Assembly (NCBI RefSeq): GCF_001951155.1
Contig: NZ_CP016359.1
Span: forward strand, 947,001 to 1,011,000
Direction of reading: 5' to 3'
Origin: Christiangramia flava JLT2011
Lineage (GTDB): Bacteria > Bacteroidota > Bacteroidia > Flavobacteriales > Flavobacteriaceae
Length of the DNA stretch: 64,000 bases
The translations under genes and the position numbers were made by a program. The notes beneath the pieces are model-generated. The model was not told where the DNA came from, ran no database searches, and worked only from the letters and a program-made list of their open reading frames with translations. Every line of letters begins with the position of its first letter. The stretch's first letter is position 1. This document shows, piece by piece, positions 18,050-28,124 of the stretch.

Positions 18050-20899
18050 ATGAGAACAGATTCTTTTGCTCTTCGCCACATCGGCCCTAAGGAAGAAAAC
18101 CTTCAGGAAATGCTTGATACTATTGGCGTTGAATCGGTAGATCAACTTATTTACGAAACCATTCCAGATGATATTCGCCTGGAAAAGCCGCTGGATCTTC
18201 CAAAGGCCATGAGCGAAAATCAATACGCGGAACACATCAAAAAACTGTCTGAAAAAAACAAGATCTTCAAGACCTATATAGGTTTGGGATATCATCAGGC
18301 AATTTTGCCGGCTGTGATCCAGCGAAATATTCTGGAAAACCCGGGATGGTATACCGCCTATACTCCCTACCAGGCTGAAATTGCCCAGGGCCGACTGGAA
18401 GCTTTATTGAATTTCCAGACGATGGTAAGCGATCTTACCGGGATGGAAATCGCCAACGCCTCGCTTTTAGATGAATCTACTGCGGCTGCCGAAGCGATGG
18501 GAATGCTTTTCGCTGTTCGTGACCGCAAGCAAAAGAAAGAGAATTACAATAAATTTTTCGTTTCGCAGCAGGTACTTCCTCAAACCATTTCTTTGATGGA
18601 AACCCGCGCGAACTTTCTCGGAATTGAAATGGTAGTTGGTGATCACGAAGAATTTGACTTTAGTGAAGGCTATTTCGGAGCTTTAGTGCAGTATCCGGGA
18701 AAATTCGGTCAGGTTTTTAATTATGCCAACTTTGTTTCAAAATGTCAGGATGCAGGAATTAAAACTGCTTTTGCTGCCGATATCTTAAGTCTGGTAAAAT
18801 TGCAGGCGCCGGGTGAATTGGGTGTGGATGTAGTTGTTGGAACCACTCAACGATTTGGAATTCCTTTGGGATATGGGGGGCCTCATGCCGCTTTCTTCGG
18901 AACAAAGGAAGAATATAAAAGAAACCTTCCGGGTAGAATTATTGGGGTAACCAAGGATCTTGATGGGAACAATGCTTTGAGAATGGCGCTTCAAACCCGT
19001 GAACAGCATATTAAGAGAGACAAGGCTACTTCCAATATCTGCACAGCGCAGGTATTGCTGGCAGTTATGGCAGGAATGTATTCGGTCTATCACGGTCCGA
19101 AAGGCCTAGAATATATCGCTGATACGGTTCATCATACGGCAGTGAGCCTGGAAGAAAGCCTGAAAGAACTCGGATTTGAACAATTAAATTCGGCTTATTT
19201 CGATACCATTCATGTGAAAGCAGATGCGAAAAAACTTCGCGAGATTGCTGAAAGTCACGAGATCAACTTCTTCTATCCAGATGCCGAAAGCGCCTGTATC
19301 GCTATTAATGAAACAACCACTTTAGACGATCTGAATGCGATCATTTCTGTTTTTGCTGAATTGGCCGAAAAAGACGCTAAAGAAACCGATGAACTTTCTG
19401 AAAATTCCAGGATTCCGGCCGATCTACAACGCCAGACTGAATTTTTAACCCACGAAGTTTTCAATATTTACCATTCAGAAACTGAATTGATGCGCTACAT
19501 CAAAAAACTGGAGCGTAAAGATCTTTCGCTGAATCATTCCATGATCTCTCTTGGGTCCTGTACCATGAAGCTGAACGCAGCTTCGGAAATGCTTCCGCTA
19601 TCCAACCCGCAATGGGGAAATTTACACCCTTTTGTTCCGGTAGAGCAGGCAGCAGGTTACCAGGAGGTTTTAAAAGAACTGGAAGCCAATCTTACTGAAA
19701 TTACCGGATTTTCCGCAACCTCTCTTCAGCCAAATTCTGGTGCACAGGGAGAATATGCAGGACTTATGGTTATTCGTGCGTACCACGAGGCCAACGGCGA
19801 AGGTCACAGGAACGTTTGCCTGATCCCTTCATCGGCTCACGGAACCAATCCTGCTTCCGCCGTTATGGCTGGAATGGAGGTAGTGGTCACCAAAGCTACC
19901 GAAAACGGAAATATCGACGTAGAAGACCTGCGTGAAAAAGCGATCAAGCACAAAGACAACCTTGCCGCATTGATGGTGACTTACCCGTCTACTCATGGCG
20001 TATTCGAATCAGCCATTCGAGAGATCACCAATATCATCCACGAAAATGGCGGACAGGTTTATATGGATGGTGCCAATATGAATGCCCAGGTGGGACTCAC
20101 CAATCCTGGACGAATTGGTGCTGATGTTTGCCATTTGAATTTGCATAAAACATTTGCCATCCCTCACGGAGGTGGTGGACCTGGCGTTGGGCCCATTTGT
20201 GTTGCTGAACAATTGAAACCTTTCCTTCCGGGAAATCCTATCATTAAAACCGGAGGAGAAAATGCGATAGGTGCGATTTCGTCGGCGCCATGGGGATCGG
20301 CCCTGGTTTGCCTCATCTCATACGGGTACATCAAAATGTTAGGAACTGGCGGACTTCAGAAGGCTACGGAATATGCCATTTTGAACGCTAATTACATCAA
20401 AGAACGACTGAAAGATCACTATAAAACACTGTATTCCGGGGAACGCGGTCGTGCTGCTCACGAAATGATCGTGGATTGCCGCCCGTTCAAGGAAAAAGGA
20501 ATTGAGGTGACCGATATCGCCAAAAGACTGATCGATTACGGGTTCCACGCCCCTACCGTTTCGTTCCCTGTGGCCGGAACCGTGATGATCGAACCTACGG
20601 AAAGTGAGAGCAAGGCAGAACTGGATCGTTTCTGTGATGCGTTGATCTCCATCAGGAGGGAAATTGATGAAGTTTCAGCTGATGAACCGAACAATGTTTT
20701 GAAGAATGCTCCGCATACGATTCATATGCTGACTTCTGATGAATGGAAACTGCCATATTCGCGCGAAAAAGCGGCTTATCCGCTGGCGCATCTTCATGAA
20801 AATAAATTCTGGCCGAGTGTCAGGAGAGTTGACGAGGCATTTGGAGACCGAAATCTCATGTGTACCTGTCCGCCGATTGAAGAATACATGGAAGCTTAA
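18050..20899 (+). CDS. gcvP: Glycine dehydrogenase (decarboxylating), single-chain P-protein
   Basis: This 949-residue protein is of the fused (GcvPA+GcvPB) length. The N-terminal half starts [17 protein letters not shown] and includes [20 protein letters not shown]. In the C-terminal half the PLP lysine is Lys700 in [19 protein letters not shown]-protein decarboxylates glycine and passes the aminomethyl group to the lipoyl H-protein. It is monocistronic, as is common in Flavobacteriia, with its own terminator. Confidence 0.98.
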   Translation: MRTDSFALRHIGPKEENLQEMLDTIGVESVDQLIYETIPDDIRLEKPLDLPKAMSENQYAEHIKKLSEKNKIFKTYIGLGYHQAILPAVIQRNILENPGWYTAYTPYQAEIAQGRLEALLNFQTMVSDLTGMEIANASLLDESTAAAEAMGMLFAVRDRKQKKENYNKFFVSQQVLPQTISLMETRANFLGIEMVVGDHEEFDFSEGYFGALVQYPGKFGQVFNYANFVSKCQDAGIKTAFAADILSLVKLQAPGELGVDVVVGTTQRFGIPLGYGGPHAAFFGTKEEYKRNLPGRIIGVTKDLDGNNALRMALQTREQHIKRDKATSNICTAQVLLAVMAGMYSVYHGPKGLEYIADTVHHTAVSLEESLKELGFEQLNSAYFDTIHVKADAKKLREIAESHEINFFYPDAESACIAINETTTLDDLNAIISVFAELAEKDAKETDELSENSRIPADLQRQTEFLTHEVFNIYHSETELMRYIKKLERKDLSLNHSMISLGSCTMKLNAASEMLPLSNPQWGNLHPFVPVEQAAGYQEVLKELEANLTEITGFSATSLQPNSGAQGEYAGLMVIRAYHEANGEGHRNVCLIPSSAHGTNPASAVMAGMEVVVTKATENGNIDVEDLREKAIKHKDNLAALMVTYPSTHGVFESAIREITNIIHENGGQVYMDGANMNAQVGLTNPGRIGADVCHLNLHKTFAIPHGGGGPGVGPICVAEQLKPFLPGNPIIKTGGENAIGAISSAPWGSALVCLISYGYIKMLGTGGLQKATEYAILNANYIKERLKDHYKTLYSGERGRAAHEMIVDCRPFKEKGIEVTDIAKRLIDYGFHAPTVSFPVAGTVMIEPTESESKAELDRFCDALISIRREIDEVSADEPNNVLKNAPHTIHMLTSDEWKLPYSREKAAYPLAHLHENKFWPSVRRVDEAFGDRNLMCTCPPIEEYMEA

Positions 20900-20904
20900 A
20901 AATA

Positions 20905-20930
20905 AAACCTGTCTTCGGACAGGTTTTTTT
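20905..20930 (+). terminator. Rho-independent terminator of gcvP
   Basis: AAAACCTGTC-TTCG-GACAGGTTTT: a perfect 10-bp stem with a UUCG tetraloop and a T-run, 6 nt after the stop codon. Confidence 0.93.
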
Positions 20931-20992
20931 ATGAAACGACTAATTTTCTAACCAGATTTGTTAAATTGTCTGATTCACAATAAACTCTGAAA

Positions 20993-22051
20993 ATGTCCTG
21001 CAAAATTACCGGAACCGGAAGTTACATCCCTTCAGTAGTCACCAAAAATGACCACTTTCAGCAACATGAATTTTTAAATTCTGATGGCAGCCTTTTCCCT
21101 GGTGATAATGAAGCTACCATTCAGAAATTCAAAGCCATCACCGGCATCGAGGAGCGTCGCTACATCAACGACAAGCTCAACACTTCCGATATTGCGGTGA
21201 TCGCCGCCGAGGATGCCATCAAAAATGCCGGCATTGATAAGGAAACCCTGGATTACATTATCGTGGCGCACAATTATGGCGATGTGAAAGCCGGTTGCAT
21301 CCAGAGCGACACTGTGCCGAGCCTGGCCACTCGCGTCAAGTCCAAACTGCGCATAAAGAACCCGAAATGCGTGGGATACGACGTGCTGTTCGGCTGCCCG
21401 GGCTGGATCGAAGGAATGATTCAGGCCAATGCTTTCATCAAAGCCGGGATTGCTAAAAAATGCCTGGTCATTGGTGCTGAAGCACTTTCAAGGGTTGTTG
21501 ACAAGCATGACAGGGATTCGATGATCTTTTCTGATGGCGCCGGAGCTACGATTCTGGAAGCTTCTTCGGAAGAAGGTGGAATCCTCTCTCACCAGACCGC
21601 CACATTTTCCTTTCAGGAAGCGGAATATATCTATTTTGGCAAATCCAATCATTCCGAAGCACCGGAAGACGTACGATACATCAAGATGAATGGCCGCAAG
21701 ATCTATGAATTTGCGCTGGTAAATGTTCCCAAGGCCATGAAAGAATGCCTGGAACAAAGCGGAAAAAACATTGAAGAGGTTAAAAAGATCTTTATCCACC
21801 AGGCCAACAAGAAAATGGACGATGAGATCATCAAACGCTTTTACCGACAGTACAAAATGGCGCCACCCGAAAACGTGATGCCTATGACCATTCAGGAACT
21901 TGGAAACAGCAGTGTGGCCACTGTCCCGACACTTTTTGACCTGGTCAATAAAGGAAAAATCGCCGATCAACACCTGGAAAAAGGAGATATAGTGATTTTT
22001 GCCAGTGTGGGTGCAGGAATGAACATCAACGCCATCACATACCAGGTTTAA
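20993..22051 (+). CDS. 3-oxoacyl-ACP synthase III-type ketosynthase
   Basis: This 352-residue thiolase-fold enzyme keeps the KAS III triad: Cys135 (VLFGCPGW), His269 (IFIHQAN) and Asn305 (ELGNSS). The sequence fits the 3-oxoacyl-ACP synthase III family, but the N-terminus and context differ from the fatty-acid FabH, which normally sits next to rpmF/plsX. It would condense an acyl-CoA or acyl group with malonyl-ACP. Its stop (TAA 22049-22051) directly abuts the ATG of a methyltransferase, and a glycosyltransferase follows. This suggests synthesis of a modified lipid or acylated glycan rather than bulk fatty acids. Confidence 0.85.
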   Translation: MSCKITGTGSYIPSVVTKNDHFQQHEFLNSDGSLFPGDNEATIQKFKAITGIEERRYINDKLNTSDIAVIAAEDAIKNAGIDKETLDYIIVAHNYGDVKAGCIQSDTVPSLATRVKSKLRIKNPKCVGYDVLFGCPGWIEGMIQANAFIKAGIAKKCLVIGAEALSRVVDKHDRDSMIFSDGAGATILEASSEEGGILSHQTATFSFQEAEYIYFGKSNHSEAPEDVRYIKMNGRKIYEFALVNVPKAMKECLEQSGKNIEEVKKIFIHQANKKMDDEIIKRFYRQYKMAPPENVMPMTIQELGNSSVATVPTLFDLVNKGKIADQHLEKGDIVIFASVGAGMNINAITYQV

Positions 22052-22573
22052 ATGTACGAAAATACCTATCCGGAAAAGCGCTTCAACAAAACGCTGGCAT
22101 TTTTACAAAAACATATTCCGCAGCCGGCTAAAATCCTGGATCTTGGCGTGAGCAATCCGTTTTCCGAGATCATGAAGGCCGAAGGTTATGAGGTGCAGAA
22201 TACTACCGGAGAAGATCTGGACGATGATTTTCATGCGGTACAAACCGGTGAATACGATGTGGTAACCGCTTTTGAAATCTTTGAACATCTACTGGCTCCC
22301 TATAATATTCTGAAGGAAATACAGGCTGAAAAACTCGTAACATCGATCCCGCTGAAATTGTGGTTTTCGCCTGCCTACCGAAGCAAAAGCGATAAGTGGG
22401 ACCGGCATTATCATGAATTTGAAGACTGGCAATTCAACTGGCTTCTGGAAAAAAGCGGCTGGCAGATTAAAGATTCGATCAAATGGGCACACCCTGTAAA
22501 AAAACTGGGAATTCGGCCCATCCTTCGGAATTTTACTCCGCGATACTACGCTGTTTACGCCGAAAAGATTTGA
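22052..22573 (+). CDS. SAM-dependent methyltransferase (class I, short)
   Basis: This 173-residue protein has AKILDLGVSNPFSEIM (motif I, residues about 23-38), GEYDVVTAFEIFEHL (motif IV, about 65-79) and the IPLKLWF stretch after it. It is shorter than most class I methyltransferases and lacks the late strands, but it is intact between its neighbours. It starts immediately after the ketosynthase stop, so translational coupling is likely. The substrate is unknown; the operon suggests a lipid or sugar-linked lipid. Confidence 0.75.
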   Translation: MYENTYPEKRFNKTLAFLQKHIPQPAKILDLGVSNPFSEIMKAEGYEVQNTTGEDLDDDFHAVQTGEYDVVTAFEIFEHLLAPYNILKEIQAEKLVTSIPLKLWFSPAYRSKSDKWDRHYHEFEDWQFNWLLEKSGWQIKDSIKWAHPVKKLGIRPILRNFTPRYYAVYAEKI

Positions 22574-22595
22574 GCTGTAAATTTGATCCATCCTT

Positions 22596-23444
22596 TTGAG
22601 AATCTACATTGTCATACCCGCGCATAACGAAGCAAATTTCATCGGTGAGACGTTGGAATCCCTGTTAAACCAGACCAAACTTCCGGAAAAAATTGTGGTG
22701 GTAGACGATAATTCCAGCGATGACACTTTTTCAGTAGCACAGGCATTTGCTAAGAATTATGGTTTTATACAAGTTGTTCAGAATCATTCGGAAGCGGAAC
22801 ACGCGCCTGGCAGCAAGGTGATCAATGCGTTTTACAAAGGCTATTACGAGCTCGACGATCAGTTTGACGTTATTTGCAAATTTGATGCTGACCTGATTTT
22901 CCCAAACAATTACCTGGAAACCATTGCCAGGCATTTTCAAAGCGATCCCAAAATTGGAATGGCCGGAGGCTTTTGCAGTATTCAGAAAGGAACTCACTGG
23001 CAAACCGAAAACCTCACCGGGAAAGACCATATTCGCGGCGCTTTGAAAGCTTACCGCAAACACTGCTTTATACAGATCGGGGAATTGAAACCTGCAATGG
23101 GTTGGGACACTGCTGACGAATTGCTGGCACGTTATCACGACTGGAAAGTGGTGACCGACGAGCGCTTGCTGGTCAAACATCTTCGCCCTACGGGCATGAG
23201 CTATTTCGAACATTCCGGTTACCGCCAGGGAGAAGCTTTTTATCGTTTGCGATATGGTTTCAGTCTTACACTGATCGCTTCCGCGAAACTGGCGGCAATG
23301 AAAATGAACCCATTCGCTTTTCTTCATTATGTTGGCGGCTACCTAAGGGCCGCAAAGAAAAAACGACCTTTTCTCGTCTCTGCGGAAGAAGGCCGTTTTA
23401 TTCGTAAACTTCGCTGGGCGAATATTCGGAAGAAATTATTCTGA
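22596..23444 (+). CDS. Family 2 glycosyltransferase (TTG start)
   Basis: This 282-residue GT-A protein begins IYIVIPAHNEANFIGETLES, with VVDDNSSDDT near residue 35 and the metal-binding CKFDADLIFP near residue 92. A TTG at 22596 is the only start that keeps the beta1 strand intact. The C-terminal part is basic and amphipathic, as in membrane-associated transferases. It follows the methyltransferase by 22 nt in the same operon. Its 3' end overlaps the convergent phosphatase gene by 9 nt. Donor and acceptor are unknown. Confidence 0.85.
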   Translation: MRIYIVIPAHNEANFIGETLESLLNQTKLPEKIVVVDDNSSDDTFSVAQAFAKNYGFIQVVQNHSEAEHAPGSKVINAFYKGYYELDDQFDVICKFDADLIFPNNYLETIARHFQSDPKIGMAGGFCSIQKGTHWQTENLTGKDHIRGALKAYRKHCFIQIGELKPAMGWDTADELLARYHDWKVVTDERLLVKHLRPTGMSYFEHSGYRQGEAFYRLRYGFSLTLIASAKLAAMKMNPFAFLHYVGGYLRAAKKKRPFLVSAEEGRFIRKLRWANIRKKLF

Positions 23445-25076
23445 TTCTGCAGGCAGGTCCAGCATTTGGAAAAGCGGTTTTCCGCTGGTCGCATTCGGAT
23501 ATTCAATACCCAATAGGGCAGCCATTGTTGGTGCGATATCGATAATTTCAGTTCGTTCAAAAGTACTACCGTGCGGAATTCCTTTTCCGAAGAAGAGCAA
23601 AGGCGCGTGCGTATCGTAATTCCAAACACTCCCGTGCATCGAGCCTTTTTCAAAGCCGCTGCCAGGATACTTCACAAAAGCGATATCCCCGCTGCGTTTC
23701 TGGTTGAACCCATTCTGAACCACGTAGCCCACACCCGAATCAAATGAACCGCTGGTAAGCTCTGTTCTTGTAAATACTTTATAGATCCCTGGCTGCTGTA
23801 AAAGGTATGCGGAGATGACCTTTTCAAAATCTTCCGTATTGATCTCCTCTTCTTCCAGCTTTTTATAATTGAAGAATATTTGCTGATTGGAAACATTGCT
23901 GATCAGGCCTTCCGTATCATATTTTTCCTGAAGAAAAACTTCCATCGCGTCTATAAAATCTCCGTACTCGAGGTTATTGGTAGGGATCCTCACTGATTCC
24001 AGGTAACCGGAAACGTGATTTCCTGCATGATCTGAAGTAAGAAAAACGGTATAATTATTTTCACCCACATTCTGGTCGAGGAATGTCAGCAGGTCTGAAA
24101 TATTCTTATCCAGCCTAAGATACGTATCTTCCAGCTCCTTGGAATTCACCCCGAAATTATGACCAACTTTATCGGTACTAGAAAAGCTTAAAGCAAGAAT
24201 ATCAGTATCCGCATCCTGCCCCAACTGTTCTCCCAAAATAGCCGCTTCGGCAAAATCTAAGGTAATATCATCGCCATAAGGTGTTTGCGGGATGATGCTG
24301 TAACGACCATTGTCTTTATTGATCTTTCCAAGTTCATAGGGAAATTCAGCAGTTTCATTTCCTTTGAAACCTCCCTCAAAATTGTTCTTATCTGGGCCGC
24401 TCATGATATAAGAATCAATTTCATAAAGCGTATTCCAGGTTTTCAGATAACTCTTGTTCTTACCTGAATTATTAAAATCTTTAGCCCACTGTGGTAATTC
24501 ATTCATGTAGTACGAGCTCGTCACAAATTTCCCTTCATCACCTCCCACGAACCAGTAGGCCGCGTTTGCTGTATGACCGGCTGGCAAAATAGCACCACGA
24601 TCTTTAATGGAAACACCTATGGTTTTCCCACGGAACTGTGTGTGCAGCCTGTTCTGATCGGCCAGCGTAGTGGAAACCATTCGGTGTGGAGACATTTTCC
24701 CTGCAGCTGATTCGGTTCCCACCGGGTCTACGCGATCATCGCCCGCGCAGTAAACCATTTGATCTTCAAATTTACTGTACCAGTCATTTCCAATAATCCC
24801 GTGATTCATGGGGCTTGTCCCGGTCCATACAGAAGTATGACCAGGCCCGGTGAAAGTAGGGGCATAATTGTAATGATTGTTTTTGAAATTATAGCCTTCG
24901 TTGATCATCCTCTTAAAACCACCGTCTTCGAATCTTGACCAGAATTTCTGAAGGTAATCATAACGCATCTGGTCTATAACGATTCCCACCACCAGTTTTG
25001 GTTTATCCTGAGTTTCCTGTGCATGTGCCTGCACTACTAGAAATGATATAAAAAGAAGAAAATAAAAGCGTTTCAT
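23436..25076 (-). CDS. Secreted alkaline phosphatase superfamily enzyme (PafA-like)
   Basis: This 546-residue protein starts at ATG 25076 with a good signal peptide (MKRFYFLLFISFLVVQAHA). Metal-binding VVGIVIDQMRYDYL comes near residue 30. The Thr nucleophile lies in APTFTGPGHTSVWTGT. Later metal ligands lie in ALSFSSTDKVGHNFG and FLTSDHAGNH, with THAPLLFFGKG near the end. This is the pattern of calcium-independent PafA-type phosphomonoesterases of Bacteroidota. It would act in the periplasm or outside the cell to free phosphate from organic esters. It is monocistronic and divergent from the MlaEF genes. Confidence 0.88.
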   Translation of the reverse strand: MKRFYFLLFISFLVVQAHAQETQDKPKLVVGIVIDQMRYDYLQKFWSRFEDGGFKRMINEGYNFKNNHYNYAPTFTGPGHTSVWTGTSPMNHGIIGNDWYSKFEDQMVYCAGDDRVDPVGTESAAGKMSPHRMVSTTLADQNRLHTQFRGKTIGVSIKDRGAILPAGHTANAAYWFVGGDEGKFVTSSYYMNELPQWAKDFNNSGKNKSYLKTWNTLYEIDSYIMSGPDKNNFEGGFKGNETAEFPYELGKINKDNGRYSIIPQTPYGDDITLDFAEAAILGEQLGQDADTDILALSFSSTDKVGHNFGVNSKELEDTYLRLDKNISDLLTFLDQNVGENNYTVFLTSDHAGNHVSGYLESVRIPTNNLEYGDFIDAMEVFLQEKYDTEGLISNVSNQQIFFNYKKLEEEEINTEDFEKVISAYLLQQPGIYKVFTRTELTSGSFDSGVGYVVQNGFNQKRSGDIAFVKYPGSGFEKGSMHGSVWNYDTHAPLLFFGKGIPHGSTFERTEIIDIAPTMAALLGIEYPNATSGKPLFQMLDLPAESE

Positions 25077-25189
25077 TGAAATAATTTTTGAGACTCCCAA
25101 AAATACGAAACTCAGAACGCTAAACTTTAAATAAGCGTTAAATACTTTCGGATTAAAATTTAGTATTTTAGCTTCACAAAAATGATTTG

Positions 25190-25927
25190 ATGACGTACCT
25201 GCACTCGATTGGGGAATATTTTTTAATGCTCAAAGGAGTTTTTGGAAGGATGACCAAGGCATCTGTTCTCCGCAGCCTGATCTTTAAAGAGATAAATGAC
25301 CTGATCATGGGATCGATGGGAATTGTAGCATTTCTCTCCTTCTTTATCGGGGCAGTAGTCGCTATTCAAACTGCACTCAACCTGAACAATCCCCTCATAC
25401 CGTCCTCGCTGGTGGCTTACGCCGCAAGACAATCGGTAATTCTCGAGTTTTCCCCAACTTTTATTTCTATCATCATGGCTGGAAAAGTTGGTTCATTCAT
25501 CACTTCCAGCATTGGATCCATGAGGGTGACGGAACAGATCGACGCCTTGGAAGTGATGGGGATTAACAGTAAGAACTACCTTATTTTCCCCAAGATCATC
25601 GCGATGCTTACATATCCATTTGTGATCGCCATTTCGATGTTCCTCGGCATTTTAGGCGCTTATTGCGCAGCAGTTTTGGGAAATTTTGTGACTTCAGATG
25701 ATTTTATTAGTGGTTTGCAGGACGATTTCATACCGTTTCATTTAATATACGCCTTCATCAAAACTTTCATGTTTTCCTTTATTCTGGCAACGGTGCCTGC
25801 CTATCACGGTTATTATATGAGAGGTGGAGCGCTTGAAGTTGGTGAAGCCGCCACGACTTCATTTGTCTGGACCAGTGTGATCCTGATTATTACGAACTAT
25901 ACCGTAACCCAATTATTGTTGAGCTGA
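25190..25927 (+). CDS. mlaE: MlaE-family lipid ABC transporter permease
   Basis: This 245-residue protein starts at ATG 25190 (a TTG lies one codon upstream). It has five to six hydrophobic segments and the MlaE core pattern: AVVAIQTALNLNN, EFSPTFISIIMAGKVGSFITS and SIGSMRVTEQIDALEVMGI. MlaE partners with the MlaF ATPase and an MCE protein to move phospholipids between outer and inner membrane. The ATPase starts 1 nt after its stop. The MCE (MlaD) component is not in this window. Confidence 0.93.
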   Translation: MTYLHSIGEYFLMLKGVFGRMTKASVLRSLIFKEINDLIMGSMGIVAFLSFFIGAVVAIQTALNLNNPLIPSSLVAYAARQSVILEFSPTFISIIMAGKVGSFITSSIGSMRVTEQIDALEVMGINSKNYLIFPKIIAMLTYPFVIAISMFLGILGAYCAAVLGNFVTSDDFISGLQDDFIPFHLIYAFIKTFMFSFILATVPAYHGYYMRGGALEVGEAATTSFVWTSVILIITNYTVTQLLLS

Positions 25928-25928
25928 T

Positions 25929-26690
25929 ATGATTGAAGTGAAGAATCTACATAAGTCTTTTGGCGGTCAGCAGGTGCTGAAAGGGATCGACTATGTCTTT
26001 GAGAGAGGAAAGACCAACCTGATCATTGGCCAGTCTGGGTCTGGGAAAAGTGTTTTTCTGAAATGTATGCTGGGCCTTTTTAAACCTGATGAAGGTACGA
26101 TTGCCTACGACGGAAAGCCTTATTCTTCATTTTCAGATGAAGAACAGCGTGAACTCCGGAAAGAGATCGGAATGCTGTTTCAGGGTGGCGCTTTGTTCGA
26201 TTCCATGACCGTGGAAGAAAATGTGATGTTTCCGCTGCGAATGTTTACCAATCAGCGGAAAAAGGAAATGAGGGAGCGCGTACAGGAAGTACTGGAACGA
26301 GTAAACCTGGAAGGTTCCAATCAAAAAATGCCTTCCGAAATTAGCGGTGGTATGCAGAAACGGGTGGCGATCGCACGCGCGATCGTTAATAAACCAAAAT
26401 ACCTTTTTTGCGATGAACCCAACTCTGGTTTGGATCCAAAAACTGCCACGGTAATTGATAATTTAATCCAGCAGATCACGCACGAAAACGATATTACCAC
26501 GGTGCTGATCACGCACGATATGAACTCAGTACTCGAAATTGGAGAACGAATCGCTTTCTTAAAAGACGGAGTTCTTGCCTGGAAAGGCACGAAAGAGGAA
26601 ATCTTTAAAACCGACGATAAAGCGGTGACAGAATTTGTATATTCCTCAGATCTTTTTCAGCAGGTGCGTGCCGCACAATTGAAAGGCTAG
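25929..26690 (+). CDS. mlaF: MlaF-type ABC transporter ATP-binding protein
   Basis: This 253-residue ATPase has Walker A GQSGSGKS near residue 34, a Q-loop LFQGGALFDSMTVEENV of the Mla type, the ABC signature SGGMQKRVAIARA, Walker B YLFCDEPNSGLDP and the H-loop LITHD. It energises the permease encoded just upstream. The stop lies 1 nt from the stop of the convergent DUF389 gene, with no terminator in between, so read-through antisense is likely. Confidence 0.94.
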   Translation: MIEVKNLHKSFGGQQVLKGIDYVFERGKTNLIIGQSGSGKSVFLKCMLGLFKPDEGTIAYDGKPYSSFSDEEQRELRKEIGMLFQGGALFDSMTVEENVMFPLRMFTNQRKKEMRERVQEVLERVNLEGSNQKMPSEISGGMQKRVAIARAIVNKPKYLFCDEPNSGLDPKTATVIDNLIQQITHENDITTVLITHDMNSVLEIGERIAFLKDGVLAWKGTKEEIFKTDDKAVTEFVYSSDLFQQVRAAQLKG

Positions 26691-26691
26691 C

Positions 26692-28122
26692 CTAACGAAT
26701 ATTTTTGATCGCCAGCGTATCCAGTTTCAGTCGTAACTTCAACCATTCCCCGAATTTCTGCTGTTGCTGGCGCAAGTCTTTTCCGGATACTTCTGAATTC
26801 CACTGAACGGTAAAAGTAGGCAGCGTATCAATTTTGCTGAAATTGGTCGAAATTTCATTGGAATACCCAATTTGTTCGATATTCTCGTAATTCACTTTGG
26901 CTTCCTTACTGATATCTACAAAAGAAAATCCGCTCGCCTGGTATTTGGAAAGTTCATTTTCGAGCAATTGGATGCGTTTGTCCTTATCTTCCAGCGCCTC
27001 CTGATTTTTGACATACAGATCTTCCAGAATTCCGCTTCTAAGCTGTGTGGAAAGCACATTGATATCTTCACCCTGGCCCATTCCCTGATGAATCACTAGT
27101 TTGGCATTTTTCAGAGGTTCAATATTCAGCAACTGATCCCGCCAGGTATTGATCGTCTTTTCAGGCACTTGTTCCCCGATCATATAAACCGAAATCACCT
27201 TACTGTCATAATCACGGTTAAATTTAATGATCTCGGTACCATCGTACATGACGTGATCGTTCACGAAACTATCGGCCTGGGCTTCAAAAACCGTTTTCCG
27301 AAGCAGGTTTACAAATAAGATAATACTGGGAATCATGACGATAATGGCAACGGCTGAAGCGATCTGTGCGGTCCTTCTCCTTCGCTTACTGTTCGCATAT
27401 CGAACCAGCGGAAAACCGAGCAATTTCACCACCAGGAAGGTTGAAAGAGCGATGAAAACGGCGTTGATCGAAAACAGGTACAAAGCGCCGGCTGCGTAAT
27501 CCCATTTCGCATTGGCAATTCCGTAACCCACGGTGCAGAGAGGAGGCATCAAAGCCGTAGCAATGGCTACACCAAGGATCACGCTGGCAATCGTGCCTTT
27601 TTTGGTTTTTCCAACGATCAGGGCAAGTCCGCCAAATAAAGCCACCAGCACATCCAGGATCGTGGGATAGGTGCGTCCCATCAGTTCTGCGTTCTCTCCT
27701 TTAAAAGGTGAAATGAAAAAATATAAAGTGGCAGTGAGCACACTCAGCCCAACCATGATCCCGAGGTTGACCAGGGAGCGCTTCAATGTTTCCACATCGT
27801 TGATCCCCACAGACATCCCGATACCCACGATCGGCCCCATTAATGGTGAAATAAGCATCGCACCGATTATCACTGCGGTACTTCCCACATTCAGCCCGAT
27901 CGAGGCCACGAAAATGGAAAATATCAGGATCCAGGCATTATGGCCTTTAAAGGAAATATCTTTTTTAACCGCTTCCAGGGTAGATTCCCGATCGGTATCC
28001 GGACGAATGTCTAGTAACCTGCTAATAAAACTACGCGCTTCCGAACCAATTCGGATGGCATCATCAGCCAGTTTCTTATCTTCTTTCTTTTCCGGCTCGT
28101 TGGTATTCGTTGTATTTGTCAT
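26692..28122 (-). CDS. DUF389 family membrane protein
   Basis: This 476-residue protein has an N-terminal cytoplasmic stretch and then six or so membrane helices between residues about 50 and 270 (GLNVGSTAVIIGAMLISPLM, GIGMSVG, ALFGGLALIVGKTKKG, VAIATALMPPLCTVGYGIA). That is the DUF389 (TIGR00341-like) core. A long soluble C-terminal region contains a coiled-coil-prone stretch (KDKRIQLLENELSKYQ). The function is unknown. It is the last gene of a tight five-gene operon (M28 peptidase, SDR, SprT-like, ManC, DUF389), starting 2 nt after ManC's stop. Confidence 0.88.
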   Translation of the reverse strand: MTNTTNTNEPEKKEDKKLADDAIRIGSEARSFISRLLDIRPDTDRESTLEAVKKDISFKGHNAWILIFSIFVASIGLNVGSTAVIIGAMLISPLMGPIVGIGMSVGINDVETLKRSLVNLGIMVGLSVLTATLYFFISPFKGENAELMGRTYPTILDVLVALFGGLALIVGKTKKGTIASVILGVAIATALMPPLCTVGYGIANAKWDYAAGALYLFSINAVFIALSTFLVVKLLGFPLVRYANSKRRRRTAQIASAVAIIVMIPSIILFVNLLRKTVFEAQADSFVNDHVMYDGTEIIKFNRDYDSKVISVYMIGEQVPEKTINTWRDQLLNIEPLKNAKLVIHQGMGQGEDINVLSTQLRSGILEDLYVKNQEALEDKDKRIQLLENELSKYQASGFSFVDISKEAKVNYENIEQIGYSNEISTNFSKIDTLPTFTVQWNSEVSGKDLRQQQQKFGEWLKLRLKLDTLAIKNIR

Positions 28123-28124
28123 AT

